Shown here: positions 38,431 through 50,500 of the stretch, piece by piece | How positions within the stretch are numbered: the first letter of the stretch is position 1 | Layout: every line of letters starts with the position of its first letter | Assembly: GCA_032173965.1 (NCBI GenBank) | Contig: CM063283.1 | Span: 34,573,743 to 34,637,742 of the forward strand | Direction of reading: 5' to 3' | From: Sitta carolinensis | Lineage: Eukaryota; Chordata; Aves; Passeriformes; Sittidae | DNA length: 64,000 nt | Translations under genes and position numbers: made by a program | The notes under the pieces: model-generated | What the model was told of the DNA's origin: nothing | The model's database searches: none | Seen by the model: the letters and a program-made list of their open reading frames with translations, nothing else

Positions 38431-41013
38431 ATACATGAAAGCAATGGAAAAGCAGGCATATACAGTGGGCAAACATACAAATCAAACAAAAAAGAAAGGC
38501 TCCTTTTGTATTCGAACTAGCAAATTTCATTTTAAATCAGCCAGATCTTCTGCTGGAAATTCCTTCTCATACTGACTGGACAGATTATACCGTTGTGCCG
38601 TTCAGATGTTACTGCTGGTAACTGCTAAAATGGGTTTGCATTTCCACCACCAAGCTGATCGTATTGACAGATTTAGGTTAAAGAACTGAGGAAGAAATTC
38701 ACACCTGGTCTGAAGATCTGGACAGCCTAATACATACTGATGAAAACCGTCACTGTATTTAGACTAAGAGTTTAGTTTTTTCAGTTCTGTTGCGGTTTGC
38801 TCACTAAATTAGCAGTCATGTACAGACAAGCTACCTTCTAAAAGCTGGAAGGGCTTTCCTTCCTATACTTTGTGTTTTAAAATTGGCCAATTGCCTTTGT
38901 TGGCTTTTGAGTTTCTTTTGTATAATTTAGCTACCATTTCATGTAAAATCCTTAAAACTAATGAAAACAAATAATACTCAAGAAACCATAGAGGTCATGG
39001 AAGTAATGATAGTAAGCACCAAGTTATCTCCACCAATGGATTTCGTCTCTTCCTGCATTTCTCGTAAACTCTAGGCTATTCACATCCAATAGCAATGTAT
39101 ATAGAAAGCATTGCAAATGCTGAACACATTGCTTGTGTTAAACCAAAAATCATCCCTTATGTTATAGCAGACCTGTAAGTCCTGATCATGTTTCTGTTAC
39201 AAACATAGGACACAGATCCATCAGCAAGCTCCCTTGTCCAAAGCCTCTGTCTAGAACAGGTACAGCAGTTCAAGCATTTTGAACAGATCCCACTGTGAGC
39301 AGGCAGCATGCAAATATCCCAGACACCAATGGGTGTTGTCCCTGAAAATAAGCCTTCTGATTTGTTTTAGTATAGTGGAGTCAGTTCTCATGAATTGTAA
39401 GATAAACAAGAATCATGTTTGCATTCCTTTGTAAAAGATATCACCTGATGGACTTCTCAAGTGACCAGTGGAGATGGAGAGGTGGTAACTTCTCTGTCCA
39501 ATCTCTGATCACTGTCCAGAAACTTATATATACAAAGTCAACAATAAACAAGAGAGTTCCTTTCTTCTTCTTCCTCTCTCACTCTGACTTCGTAGTGTCT
39601 GTTACATCTCTCTGTGACATTTCAGTGTCAAATGGGCACTTTTGTAAAGTATTTTCTTCTTCACGTCCAACCAAACTTGAAAGAACTGAGATGTGTGAAC
39701 ACTGTGTTAGGTCTTCCTTTAGAGGATCCTTGTTCAGCTAACTGAGCAGCTGTATTTTGCTCTAGCTGAGTTTCCCAGGTGGTCTTTTCAGTGCAACCCC
39801 ACTTAGAGGGCTTTCCAATGCCACAGCCCAAAAAAATAAAAAGGACATTGCTGTGGCTAGATTATTGCTCCAAAATTAAGCACACAAGCAATCCATTGAA
39901 ATCAGAGTAGCTCCTTTGATTTTGTGGGCTGAATACATTCACATTAGACCTGAGGCACAAAAGTCAAAAACACTTCCACAATTTCCTATTGTTTGAGAGA
40001 TTTTCAAGGGCAAATGAGATCAAAAAAAAACCCTTAGTAAGCCAATGCAAATAATGACTTTTTAATTTTAAGCACTTTTTCCAGCTAACTGGGTTGTCTT
40101 CCTTGACCAACAAGCAACACACCCATTCATACCTGAATTTAGGATTGCACCTGAATATAGATTTCCTCAACCTGAAATCCAGTAGTCAGTACAGAGAAAT
40201 CTTGTCAGGAAGGGACATAAGCAGAAGCAGCATGAACACAGGGATACAATTATTTAATGTTCAGGAGAGATGCCATGGAATGAGAGTGGAAGAGCCCTGA
40301 TGCATGGGGTAGAATTGTTGACAGAATTTGGGAAAGAGGAACACAGATATGGTGCAGGCACCTGCAGTCCTTCCTTCCTGCCTTGGAAGAGCAGTGATCT
40401 GGTGCTCCAAATCTAAGTCACTTGCACAAGACAAGAGGAAAGAAAAGCAGGATTAAGAAGAAAAGAGAAATCCGTAAGTCATTCTCTAAGTAAAACTCTT
40501 TCTTAAAGAAATAGGAAAGAATGCACTGAATGCACTAGTGTACTGTTTTGCAGTAAAGTGAAAGTTAAGGATGTAAGAGAATTTGTATAAAAACGATTCT
40601 AGAGTAAATGAAAAATTCTTTGTGACAGCTAGTAAATGGGAAAGATACACTTGAAATTTTAAAAATTAGCTCCCTTTAATATAGTAAAGAAAAACCCTCC
40701 AAACTAATAAGTAAACAGGAGGGAAGACAAGCTATATTAAAGATCGAAGAAAAAAAGCAAGTCCCTTTTTTTTTTTTTTCTTTTTGTAAGAGTACTTCTT
40801 AAGCTGGAATTAAGGAACCACACACCACAGTGTTTCTGGGTTTTGAATGTTCCTTAATAGCACTCATTATTGAGAATTATTTCTTAGGTGCCTTAAAATC
40901 CATGTATACTTTGGCTATTGGATACTGTTCTGGATTAACTACGTTTCATTAGAGCTGCTACAGTATCATTTGGGTATACATAATTGTGGGTCAATATAGT
41001 TTATTCTGCTCAG
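38431..41013. other. Intergenic, nothing secure
   Basis: AT-rich sequence. An octamer-type word ATGCAAAT lies near 39308, and a possible old amniote repeat scrap (CAATCCATTGAAATCAG) near 39892-39908. A T run lies at about 40767-40779. No gene recognised. Confidence 0.45.
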
Positions 41014-41124
41014 ATGTTAGACAAGATACTCCCTGTCCTAAAAGAAATGTTATTTACTTCACCAGCTATGAAAGATCTGCAGACATACATTGAGGCAAAT
41101 TTCACCATCTGCAAAATCATTGTG
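41014..41124 (+). other. Exon-like open segment B, unassigned
   Basis: Exactly 37 codons between an acceptor-like TTATTCTGCTCAG (AG at 41012-41013) and a donor GTAAGG at 41125-41130. It starts and ends in phase 0, begins with ATG, and reads MLDKILPVLKEMLF then TSPAMKDLQTYIEANFTICK, an amphipathic, coding-like composition. I do not recognise the family. Phase is compatible with segment A if A ended at an in-phase GTG|GT. Without conservation data this remains speculative. Confidence 0.25.
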
Positions 41125-41130
41125 GTAAGG

Positions 41131-42184
41131 GGAACACCACAACTTTACAAACCCTATAGCTTTTATTTTCCCTATACCAGGAATTTACCTATTCAAAGGG
41201 GAAGGAGATATGTATTTTACATGCTAGGTGGTAAAGTATCCTATCATCTCGGAATAAGAGCTTTAAAACTGCGGAATGTTTACACTCCCTCCTGTCCTCT
41301 GAGCAAACAAGATGCAGTGCAGTTTAGCAGTGCTCTGGGGTGTGTGTCATGCACAAAGCTTTAAAAGTTCCTGTTTATTCTAAGTAGACATTTGAGATCC
41401 TGGGACACAGATCATAAAACTAAGCCTTTTTTCTTTTATACTTTGCCAGCAGCAGACTGTTCACTCTTCTGTGGTAGCATACATACATATATAACAGCTT
41501 TTGGATCATCTGAAAGACCACATAAATGTAAGCTATAAGGAAAGAGGTGAAACTTGAGAATCATGCGTAGCTTGTCAGACTGAGAATTATGACAGCCATC
41601 TACTTTAAGAGTGAGACTATAAAGATCTCTTATGAGGAAATCCATTCTAAATTAAGGCCTCCACAGACAGCAGCTCATATTTTTTAAAAAACACAATTAC
41701 CCTGTGCAGCACTAGCAGTCATAGTTCTAGTGAAAAAATATCTAAAAACTCCAAAAAACACAAAACAAACAACAAAGCTGTGCAGTATTACTGAGTCATA
41801 TGTTAGTGTGACAACTCCTGTTTATCTTAACTTTCTGCAGCTTTAACATGAAATCTAAGAGGGAGGAAGCAGGAAGACAATTTAGTGGTCAAGAATAGCT
41901 GGTGTGAAAGGAAGGGAGGGAGCTTTCCCCTTGGGCTGTGAAAAGATAACTTGCAAAGTCTTGCTGTTTCTTTCAAAATCCACTTAAAATTGGGGATGGT
42001 GATTTACTGAATACACAGGTTCTGATACTTAATAGAAATAATTTATGCCATTTTTTTTTTTCCCAAAAAATATAATAATCTTCTTTTGGTCCAAAAGATT
42101 TTTTTGAAAGAAACAGGTTCCATAAAATGAACAAGAAGATTGTAGGTGACCTTGTGCATGCATTCATATTATTTTCTGGTATAT
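41131..42184. other. Intergenic, nothing recognised
   Basis: Unique-looking, AT-rich, with a T10 run near 42051. The open frame that continues past segment B to 41364 shows no conserved features. Confidence 0.45.
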
Positions 42185-42310
42185 CTTAGAAACATAAACT
42201 AGCTTGGGTTAGAATGGACCTTAAAGATCATCTGTTTCCAACACTTTTTTCCATGGGTGGGGACCTTCCATTAGACCAATTAGACCAGACTGCTCACAAC
42301 CCCATCCGAC
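42185..42310 (-). mobile_element. CR1 3' fragment, antisense
   Basis: GTTAGAATGGACCTTAAAGA, then TCATCTGTTTCCAACAC, CATGGGTGGGGACCTTCCAT and AGACTGCTCACAACCCCATC is the antisense CR1 3' end. It breaks off before the A/C-rich tract that follows at 42371. Confidence 0.82.
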
Positions 42311-42370
42311 CTTGTCTTTTTTCCTTTATTTTCCTTAATGATTTTAAATCTAATTTCTATTGCTCACAAT

Positions 42371-42562
42371 AGCAAAAACCAACCAACTAACAAAAAAAAA
42401 AAAAAAAAAAAAACCCCACACCAAAACCCCCAAACAAAACAAAATAAACCCAAACACCCCCCCTCAAAAAACCCAAAAAACCAAAAAAAACAAAACAAAA
42501 CAAAAAAACCCACAAAACCAAACCAAAACAAACAAACAAAAAAACCCAGAAAACCCCAACCC
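42371..42562. repeat. A/C-only low-complexity tract with extreme strand asymmetry
   Basis: Nearly 190 bases on the plus strand made of A and C, with only a few T or G. It includes A22 (42392-42413) and many AAAAC/AACCC units and C runs. The minus strand is therefore T/G-rich, with repeated GGG to GGGGGGG runs. Probably expanded simple sequence; open frames across it (lysine/proline/asparagine-rich) are artefacts of composition. Confidence 0.92.
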
Positions 42563-45500
42563 TGGTAAGATTGAGCAAGTTCTTGTTGTTATTGTCATTG
42601 TCATCTGTTTTCAGTTCTGGGTTTTAGAGTGGTTTTAGAATGTATCTTTTGATACACTTATATTTCCTTCATGAAGGGGGAAGATATTCTAGTATTTTAG
42701 ACAGCTGTACAAATGTCCCCATTTAGGAGTTTTTGCACTCAGCAGTTGTAATGAGGAGCAAAACTGACTCAGCTGTGCTGCCTTGTACACTCATGGGGAT
42801 GGATTTTCTCCCTGCTGTGAAACTAGCAACAAGTACAGTACATAGAAAAGCTTTGGATATCAACAAACAAGAGGTTCTACAGTTCTTCACATGTATGCAT
42901 GATTTTGAGCACCTAGCCTGTATAAATCTGCAATCTTGCCACCAAGTGGAATAAAGATTTAGAGCCTTGCACATTCCCATTCACAGGAGCTGCTGCTCAT
43001 GGCATCCTTTTTTCCACTGTGATAATTAAGTTATGCACACCATTGTAGCATTTCCACTCCAAAATTCATTTCCATAAAATGAAGCCAGCATGTGACTTAG
43101 CAAACTGCTATCTGTAAAAGAAAATTTGTGACTTCTTGAAAAATGCTCTACAATTATTTTTAGTGATGAAAAAGCCACACAATAGTATAGCACACATGCA
43201 AGAGACAGATGAACATTTTTTGAGTGTAGGATTTTGATTTACAGAGGCTCCCAGGTAGACGCTGTGACTGTTTGATGGTGACCTCTGATGTGAACGCTGC
43301 TTTTCCAGAAGGCAGAGCACTTGGCACAAACACGAAAGTCATGAGACTTGCATGAGACACAGACATAACCATCTGTACCTTCGACCTCTTCTGTAAAATG
43401 CTAAGAACTGCCACTGTTTTCCCTTGAATGGTTGTTAAAATGCCTAACTAATCACTGTTAGTAAAGTACACTGAGGCTTTTTCACAGCATGACTATTTGG
43501 TTCTCTGGGACAGAAGAAAATGAAAAAAAAGCTATCAATGCAGAGTCACAGTTCCATCTTAGAAAATGAAATTTTATTTTAGGACCACTAAGAGACACAG
43601 AATGAGATCCTCAGAATGGCAGTTTCATTGAAGCATGCTGAACTTACTAAATGTAGATCAGTAAAACATATGGGCCTCAGTTTTTAAGAAGCAGCATTGT
43701 GAGAAGTGGAAATTAATGCATGAGTGCTTTGGCTCTTCAGATTCCAAACAGCCCATACAGAGTTTGCAATTAAATACACATTGCAATCAATGTTCGGCAC
43801 CTATTTGCATACTTCCCTGAATAGGCATAGTATCAGTGCTGTTTAAGAGCTTTCTCAGTCAGTTTCTTCCAGCTGCAATTATTAAACAATCAGATATATA
43901 GAGCTGTTTCTGAGGCTTCAAAACAGAACTCCATGTCCCCTGTGTGCAGTGAAACAATATCTATTTAATGTTCATTTCACAGAATACAAGCTCTCTAAAC
44001 TATTTTTCAACTGTATTTTCACAGCGTTCATTTCCCTTGTATCTGGAGAGATTGAAGAGTCTTGCTCATCTACAGCAAAAGTAATAACATTTCTGCCAAT
44101 ACCTGAATGAAAGCTGAAACTGCACTCAAAATATATCTTGAATAAATGTTCAAAAGCATATCCTTAGGGTAGTTTCTCTTGTTACTGGCAAATCAAGTTT
44201 GCGTGTGTCTGATAAAATGGTTTAAACTACGGAAGTTTAATACTGCAAAGAATGTTTGATGATGTTAGGACATGCCATAGGACAAACAGAGCAACTCACG
44301 ATTCTCTTAGTGCACCAGTTCTTGCTACTAAAAAAATTCTGTCAGATGTGTTGAGCTGGACATTCACTTTCTTTGTCTTCCTAATTACTGGCATTTTACA
44401 GTTAATTTTTGAAGTTTTACCTCCTATCTTTTTTTTTTTTTTTTTTGTAAGCCTGAGGATTTGTATTGACTTGTCTTTGTTACAGTACATGACATAAAAC
44501 TCTCTGAATTATTTTCCCAAAACGATCAAAATTATAGTCAATGATTTTTACAGTACTAAAGTGAGAAACAAGGCACATATTTTTGCCAATGAAGAGGACA
44601 ATTAGCAAAAGAAAACTTTATGAGGGAAAAATGCTTGTATTTTTCTCTCTCCTGAGCACTTCAAACCACTACTAGGTAACATCCCAAAGATTCAGCTAAA
44701 TACAGATCAATGGTGAGGTAAGTGGGTAAACTTGTAGAAAACAGGAAAGATTTTAATCAACATAGAGTCATAAAAGCAAAGCAAAGCATACTAAGCCAAG
44801 CAAAATGAAAAAAAAAAAAAAAAAAAAAAAGCTAGAGTAGTACTGCATTAAATAAGCTTAAACCCTTTATTGAATTCTAACACTTGAATTGGAGGACTTT
44901 ACTGGGCAGAGATGTTCTTCCACAACCACCTCTGCATTGTAACCCCAGTATGTAAAGTCCTATACAGGAGTGAGGAGACCAAGCCAGTTATGAAAGACAC
45001 CCCAGATACTGGAGGCTCTAGGATGGTGGGAAATATGGATACAGTTTCTATTTATTTAATTCAAATAGGAGCTCCTAGAAAACGAGGAATTATATTGCAA
45101 AATATTATTTTCAGTTGCAACATAAATTCAATTTTCTTCTAATTGTGAAACTTATAGTTTTCAGAAACAGTTTCCCAATGTCCAATCAGTGCTTGTGGTG
45201 GTGTCAGAACCATAGAGAACAAAAAGTAAAGCTTTTCAGTTATCTTTTGGGTTTTAGCCAGTGAAACATTCAACTGGTATTTTGGCTGACACATCTCTGG
45301 TCAAAAGAAAGAACTGGGATCATGCTAGATGACAACAGCTCAGCAACAGCTTGATTGCATTAGGCTTGATTTGGTGGTGACTCCCCCCCATTTCAGGTAG
45401 TAAAATGCTCCTTGATTTCTTCCAGGACACACAAACTGCAGACATTTTATTTTGGAAACTTTTCAAAACCAATGCACACTGAAAGCCTCTGAAAACTGAG

Positions 45501-46232
45501 CACGACCTTTTTAAAGAGGTACTCCATAAAAGTATTTGAAAAATATTTGTGGATGGGTGCATTTGCCCTTGGCTATTATGTTCCAATTTGCATTTGCAGA
45601 GCAATAAAAAGAAGTGTGTTTGTATGGCTTATGGTTTTAAGTACAGCAACTACATACAGAGGCAATTAATATTAGGATTTTAAGACTGCCAGTTTTCCTC
45701 TCTGTGATCTCCTCTCTTCTGGCCACATTTTGAAATAAAAATTATAACTTTTGTAAGCCATGTCCAGGAATAAAACCCAAAGAGGCAGAAACCACAGGCT
45801 CTGTATGATGATGCTACTTACTACCACCTGCATAAAGGTTTGCAGTGCTGAGTACATCTAACAGCTGCAGCCTCTTCTAGAGAAAAGCAGTAGAAAGGGC
45901 TATATCACAACAGATGCATTTCAGATTCACTTGCTGAACACAATCCTTTCTGTGATAATAAACACAGCCTGCATCTACATCTTCTACCTACATTTGTCAT
46001 GATTGCTTTATAGTAACCTCTTTGGGGATTTTTCCAAGTTGTTGGGTTCTTTTTTGTTTGTTTGTTTGTTTTAAGAAATAGAGCCAATAAAGGGAACTAT
46101 AGGCATTTAAACTGCATGGTAATTCCTGTATTTAAGACCTGTTTAATCTACAGAAATAGTCCCAGGAGAAAAGCAATGAATCAAACCAAACCCAACCAAC
46201 ATGGTGTTTCTCTTAACTATTAGCATTCAAAG

Positions 46233-46471
46233 TTATGTAAAGTTATTCTCTCTCTCTGGCCTGAAGATTCCAGTAGTCTTTTCTGTCCAGTTTAACAGGA
46301 GAGGTTGAGGGAACTTCATGGAAGTGGCACTCCTTTGGAACCTATAAAATAGGTCTACCACTTCTTCAGGAAGCATTACAACCATTGATGGCTGCATAGA
46401 GGGTGGTTGTCTTGGAGGCTCTTTTAAGGCTGGTAGTTTTTTCCAGGTCTCACAAAGGCACATCTTTATTG
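46233..46471 (-). other. Exon-like open segment D, unassigned
   Basis: On the minus strand an acceptor-like TTTCTCATATTTAG (AG at 46472-46473) is followed by an open frame reading MCLCETWKKLPALKEPPRQP and later VVMLPEEVVDLFYRFQRSAT, ending at a TAA. It is proline-rich, with no family I recognise, and no promoter or second exon in view. Possibly chance. Confidence 0.15.
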
Positions 46472-49400
46472 CTAAATATGAGAAATAGGATTTGGGTTAA
46501 GCAGCAGGCCCACAAATAATGCACAATATTTAAATGTTAGCTCACATTCTGGTTCCCTTTCAGGCTGCTTCAGATAACTCTCTCCAAGATAAATTTATTT
46601 CCAGAAGAAGCCTCTGCTGTGCAGCCATGAGCCAGTTTGTGCCATTTGGCTTTGAGGCTAGGGTTGGCTCATGGCCTCTGTTTAATTAGCAGCATAAACA
46701 TCTCTTCAAAGAACATATGTGGGTGTCAACCTTCATTAGAGGATTTGTGGTTGTGAATCCCAAGTGAGAAGTCATCTCTGTTGAAGACTTAATTCAAGCA
46801 CCTGCAGTCTAGAAAAAAGGAAGGATTTAATTAGAATTTTTTATTAGTTAACCCTAATGGGAGCACTCCTCTGAGATGTTTCTCTCTCCCTCAGCAATTA
46901 GGATGCTTCCTTACTTTACTTAGTATTTTGGATTGCCAACTAGGACAGGAATGCCAAAGGTAGACATCACATTTTGAACCATGTAGGCACCCACCTCCAC
47001 AATCATATCTGCCCCTACACTTCTCCACGAAGAATTTTTCTTTTATGCATTTTCACCAGACTTGGACTTAATCTCTGCTCATTCAGCCTCTGCTGATGCA
47101 AATTTAAATGAAGAACAGAAGCTTCCTGGTTGGAACTGCTTAGAAGTGTTTTAGAGGCCAGGCAGGACAGAACCTCACACACTAGGAAATAAAAGAGTGT
47201 CACAAGATTTTATAACATCAAATAACAGAAACATGGTATTTTTCCTCTGCTGTTTTTCAAGTCATCATAGATGCTATCTTGCCTGGTCTTCTTTTCCCCT
47301 TTAAGGGGTCAGCATCAGCTCAGGGATAACCACAGTCGTGTGGTTACTGGCTCAGAGTCCTTGATCTCAGAACTAATACTTACAAAACCAGTTCCTGTGG
47401 CAAATCCAAATAAGAGAATGCCAAAGAAAGTTGCCAGAGACCTTTTCCTTTCAAGTACAACCAATCTAAACCATATCTGATTTGCTCTGTAAAAGTACAC
47501 ATGGTTTGTTTTGTGTAGCATTATATTATATTTTCCCCTTGCTTTTCAGACTTTTAAACTCTTCAAGGCAGGAACCTGTTCCTGACTTGATCCAGTTTTA
47601 GCTCCTGACCATGTGCACAGCAGCTGAACGGGTCCAATTCTTCACTAACACTGACTGCCCTGAATATCAGAAAACAGAATGGTATTTTTGTTTAGATATT
47701 GTAACACACAAAATACCAAAGTGTTTGGGATTTTGATGGAAAGACCAGTGCATGCATAACTAAAAAATACTATCAGAACATCACGTGTTCTAGCCCAGAT
47801 GCTCTGGTTCACTATTACATTTGTGAGCCACCTCAACACAATGTAATATAATAACAAATACAGATGAACCACAGTTGTATCAGTTTTCTACCATCCTCTC
47901 TTCTTCTCTTCAGTCTTGACAGCTGGATTTGCATCTGGTACCTGTAAGAGTGGACACAAAAGAACACTAGTGTTTCCTCTGTTTTCAGCTATTCAGGTCA
48001 TACCTGCATCATCTTGACTCTCCAACATCCCAGGAAAATCCACTGCCCTTCAGGATAGGAATCAGTATGTGTGAGATTGAGTAGTATTTATCAGTGCTTT
48101 TAATGTCTCTGGAGATTTTTTAAGCCAGTTCTCTGTTTACAGCTCAAAGGAAACAGCATAGGGACAATTAAGTGGCTCTCCATTGTGGCTTTTTGACTGT
48201 TGTTGCACATGACAGATCAGTACCTTCTATGGAAGACTCCTTGTCTTCAAGCAAGTGGTGTTTCCTTCAATTACCTTTATTTCTGATTCTCTTTCTCCAC
48301 TTTCTTCTCATCTGTATTTGTCCTGGTTTTTTGCATTACATGAAAATATAAAACTTCATCAGCATACAGAACAAAAATCAAAACTTAACAAGCTGTGTAT
48401 AATTATTTCTTTATGGATTCCTAAACTTGCTACCCAGACTTTGCTCGTTGACTAAATGCATTGATAACACAATCCCATTTACACAGCATATAACTGTACA
48501 AGAATTTATTTTCAAATTTTAATTATGAAGTTCTGTTACTCTGCTGCTTTACTTCATTGCTACCTGTGCTTAATAGAATCAAAAATTATTTCCTTCACTG
48601 TAGTTCCCATAAAAACCTAAACAACAATCCTACAATTACCTGGTAAGTTTGTTGAAACAAGAAATGCATAAGGAGAAACTCAATTATAAAAGAACACAAA
48701 AATTATCAGCTTTAAAGAAAATGTATAGGAAAGACAATCCAGATTTTCAGTTTAGCATCCTGACAGTTCCTGTTTTGGGATCCGTTCTGCAATTCACTTG
48801 CAGCTGGAAGAGCTTTATTCACATGACAAGGTGCACAGAGCTTGGGCAATAACCCCACTTAGACTGCCAGCTGCTTTGGACAAGGCTTTTTTTTGGCTTT
48901 ATTCCATGAAGTCATAGTTGCTTACAGCCCACAGACACTACCAGAGCACAAACATTTAATCCCATTACTCAAGTGAGAGCATGTCAGGCAGGTTTTCTGG
49001 TACTACTGAGGTTTCAAGAAAATGCATTCATTTCTACTGCTTTGTGATTCTATCCGCAGGCTAACACATCCCATGAGATAGTTTTTCCCATATATTTTTT
49101 TCTACCCAGAGGAAAGGGGAAAAAAAACCCAGACTATTTCACAACAAACTTAAGTGCTCTGTGGAATTAAGGAGAAGTTTCAAAACAGAGGGCAAAGCCA
49201 CCATTTACTGCATCACAAAGGATTAAAGGAATATACAGGAGATGTACTTCATAAGTTCTCTTCAAGGAGAGGGCCTGCTTTTATGTAAACTGCCTTTCAT
49301 CTTATCATATATTGTTCACACTGAGGATATAAAGTAGACAGGATATCGAGTGAGGCTATGAAATGATGCAGAAGGAAACAAGGCTCTTTCCACCAGTTTA

Positions 49401-50099
49401 TGTTCTGAAACACTGCTGAAACACTCCAAGATTTCCACATCTCCCTATCTTTCTTGGAAATATGCTTGTGTTTATGCAAACCCCACACGCACCTGTGATT
49501 TATATTTTGAAGCAGGATGTGAATTTCTTGAGCAAACTGTTGGTTTGCTCGATATGGAGACAGAAAGTCTACTCTTGGGGACGATGCTAAGGCTTTCCAT
49601 GATGGAGTCCTCCATTATGTAAATGTCCCCTAAGGGCAGTTTTTGCTCTGCTATATAATAAAGTTAACTTGGATTTTTATGACTATCTGATACTTTTCAA
49701 TCAGTATTGGCATTTACACTCAATTCCATATAAAGAGACTGTGTGCCAGGGAAAATGATCATCCCAATTGTCTGGAACATCTTGCCAAATAAATAGCACA
49801 TTTCTTCCTCTTTCCTTTGGAAAACAGATCATTGATGATGCAAAACAATCTAAACCACTATTTTTAATAGAATGTTCTGTGCAATGAGTTTGGAATTCCA
49901 CAGAAGTACAAAATATCCATGTCCAAACACCAAATTTTATTCCAAACCATTTTCACTCAATGCTGTTGTATAAACTGCTTTCTGAGTAAACTTTAAGATA
50001 CTGACCTGTGAAAATACAGTAATGAAACTTCATTTTAAATGGGACTTTAGAAGGCCAATATCAGGAAGATATTTTTTTCCCAGTGTCTAATTTCAGAGG

Positions 50100-50500
50100 T
50101 GGTAAAAGTCTTACCACTTGAACTAGATGCAGTTGGGGCTACAAGCACTCAGTGCTTCAGAAAAGCCTGCCCATGTTGTTGGACTGAGCATAATTACATT
50201 TGGCTCCTCATCAAAGAGAATCGCTCAGCTTACACACAAACCACAGGGCTGGATAACAAAGCCACAGATTTGTTATCAGCTATCAGCTGCCAGGCTGACA
50301 GTACTGAACATGGTAAGGCAGATGCACCATCTCCCTACACCCAGCCCACCCCACCACAGATCTCCTCCTGCACGAGATGAGCCAAAGTAATAAGATGTCT
50401 TCAGAAGCAAGATAAGCTCCACTAACACTCACACAGCTTCTGGATCAGACTGCACTTATCGACGAGATGAGAGCATAATTAAAAGAGTTGAGCCCAGCTG
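50100..50500. promoter_or_regulatory. Candidate enhancer with two POU4-like words
   Basis: GCATAATTA at 50188-50196 and GCATAATTAA at 50473-50482 are nearly identical and close to the POU4/Brn-3 consensus. A RUNX-type AACCACA lies between (about 50240). The block is less AT-biased than its surroundings and carries no repeat. Function is inference only. Confidence 0.3.

Noticed and set aside
42338..42638. Lysine/asparagine/proline-rich open frames
   Set aside because: They are produced by the A/C-only tract, not by coding constraint.
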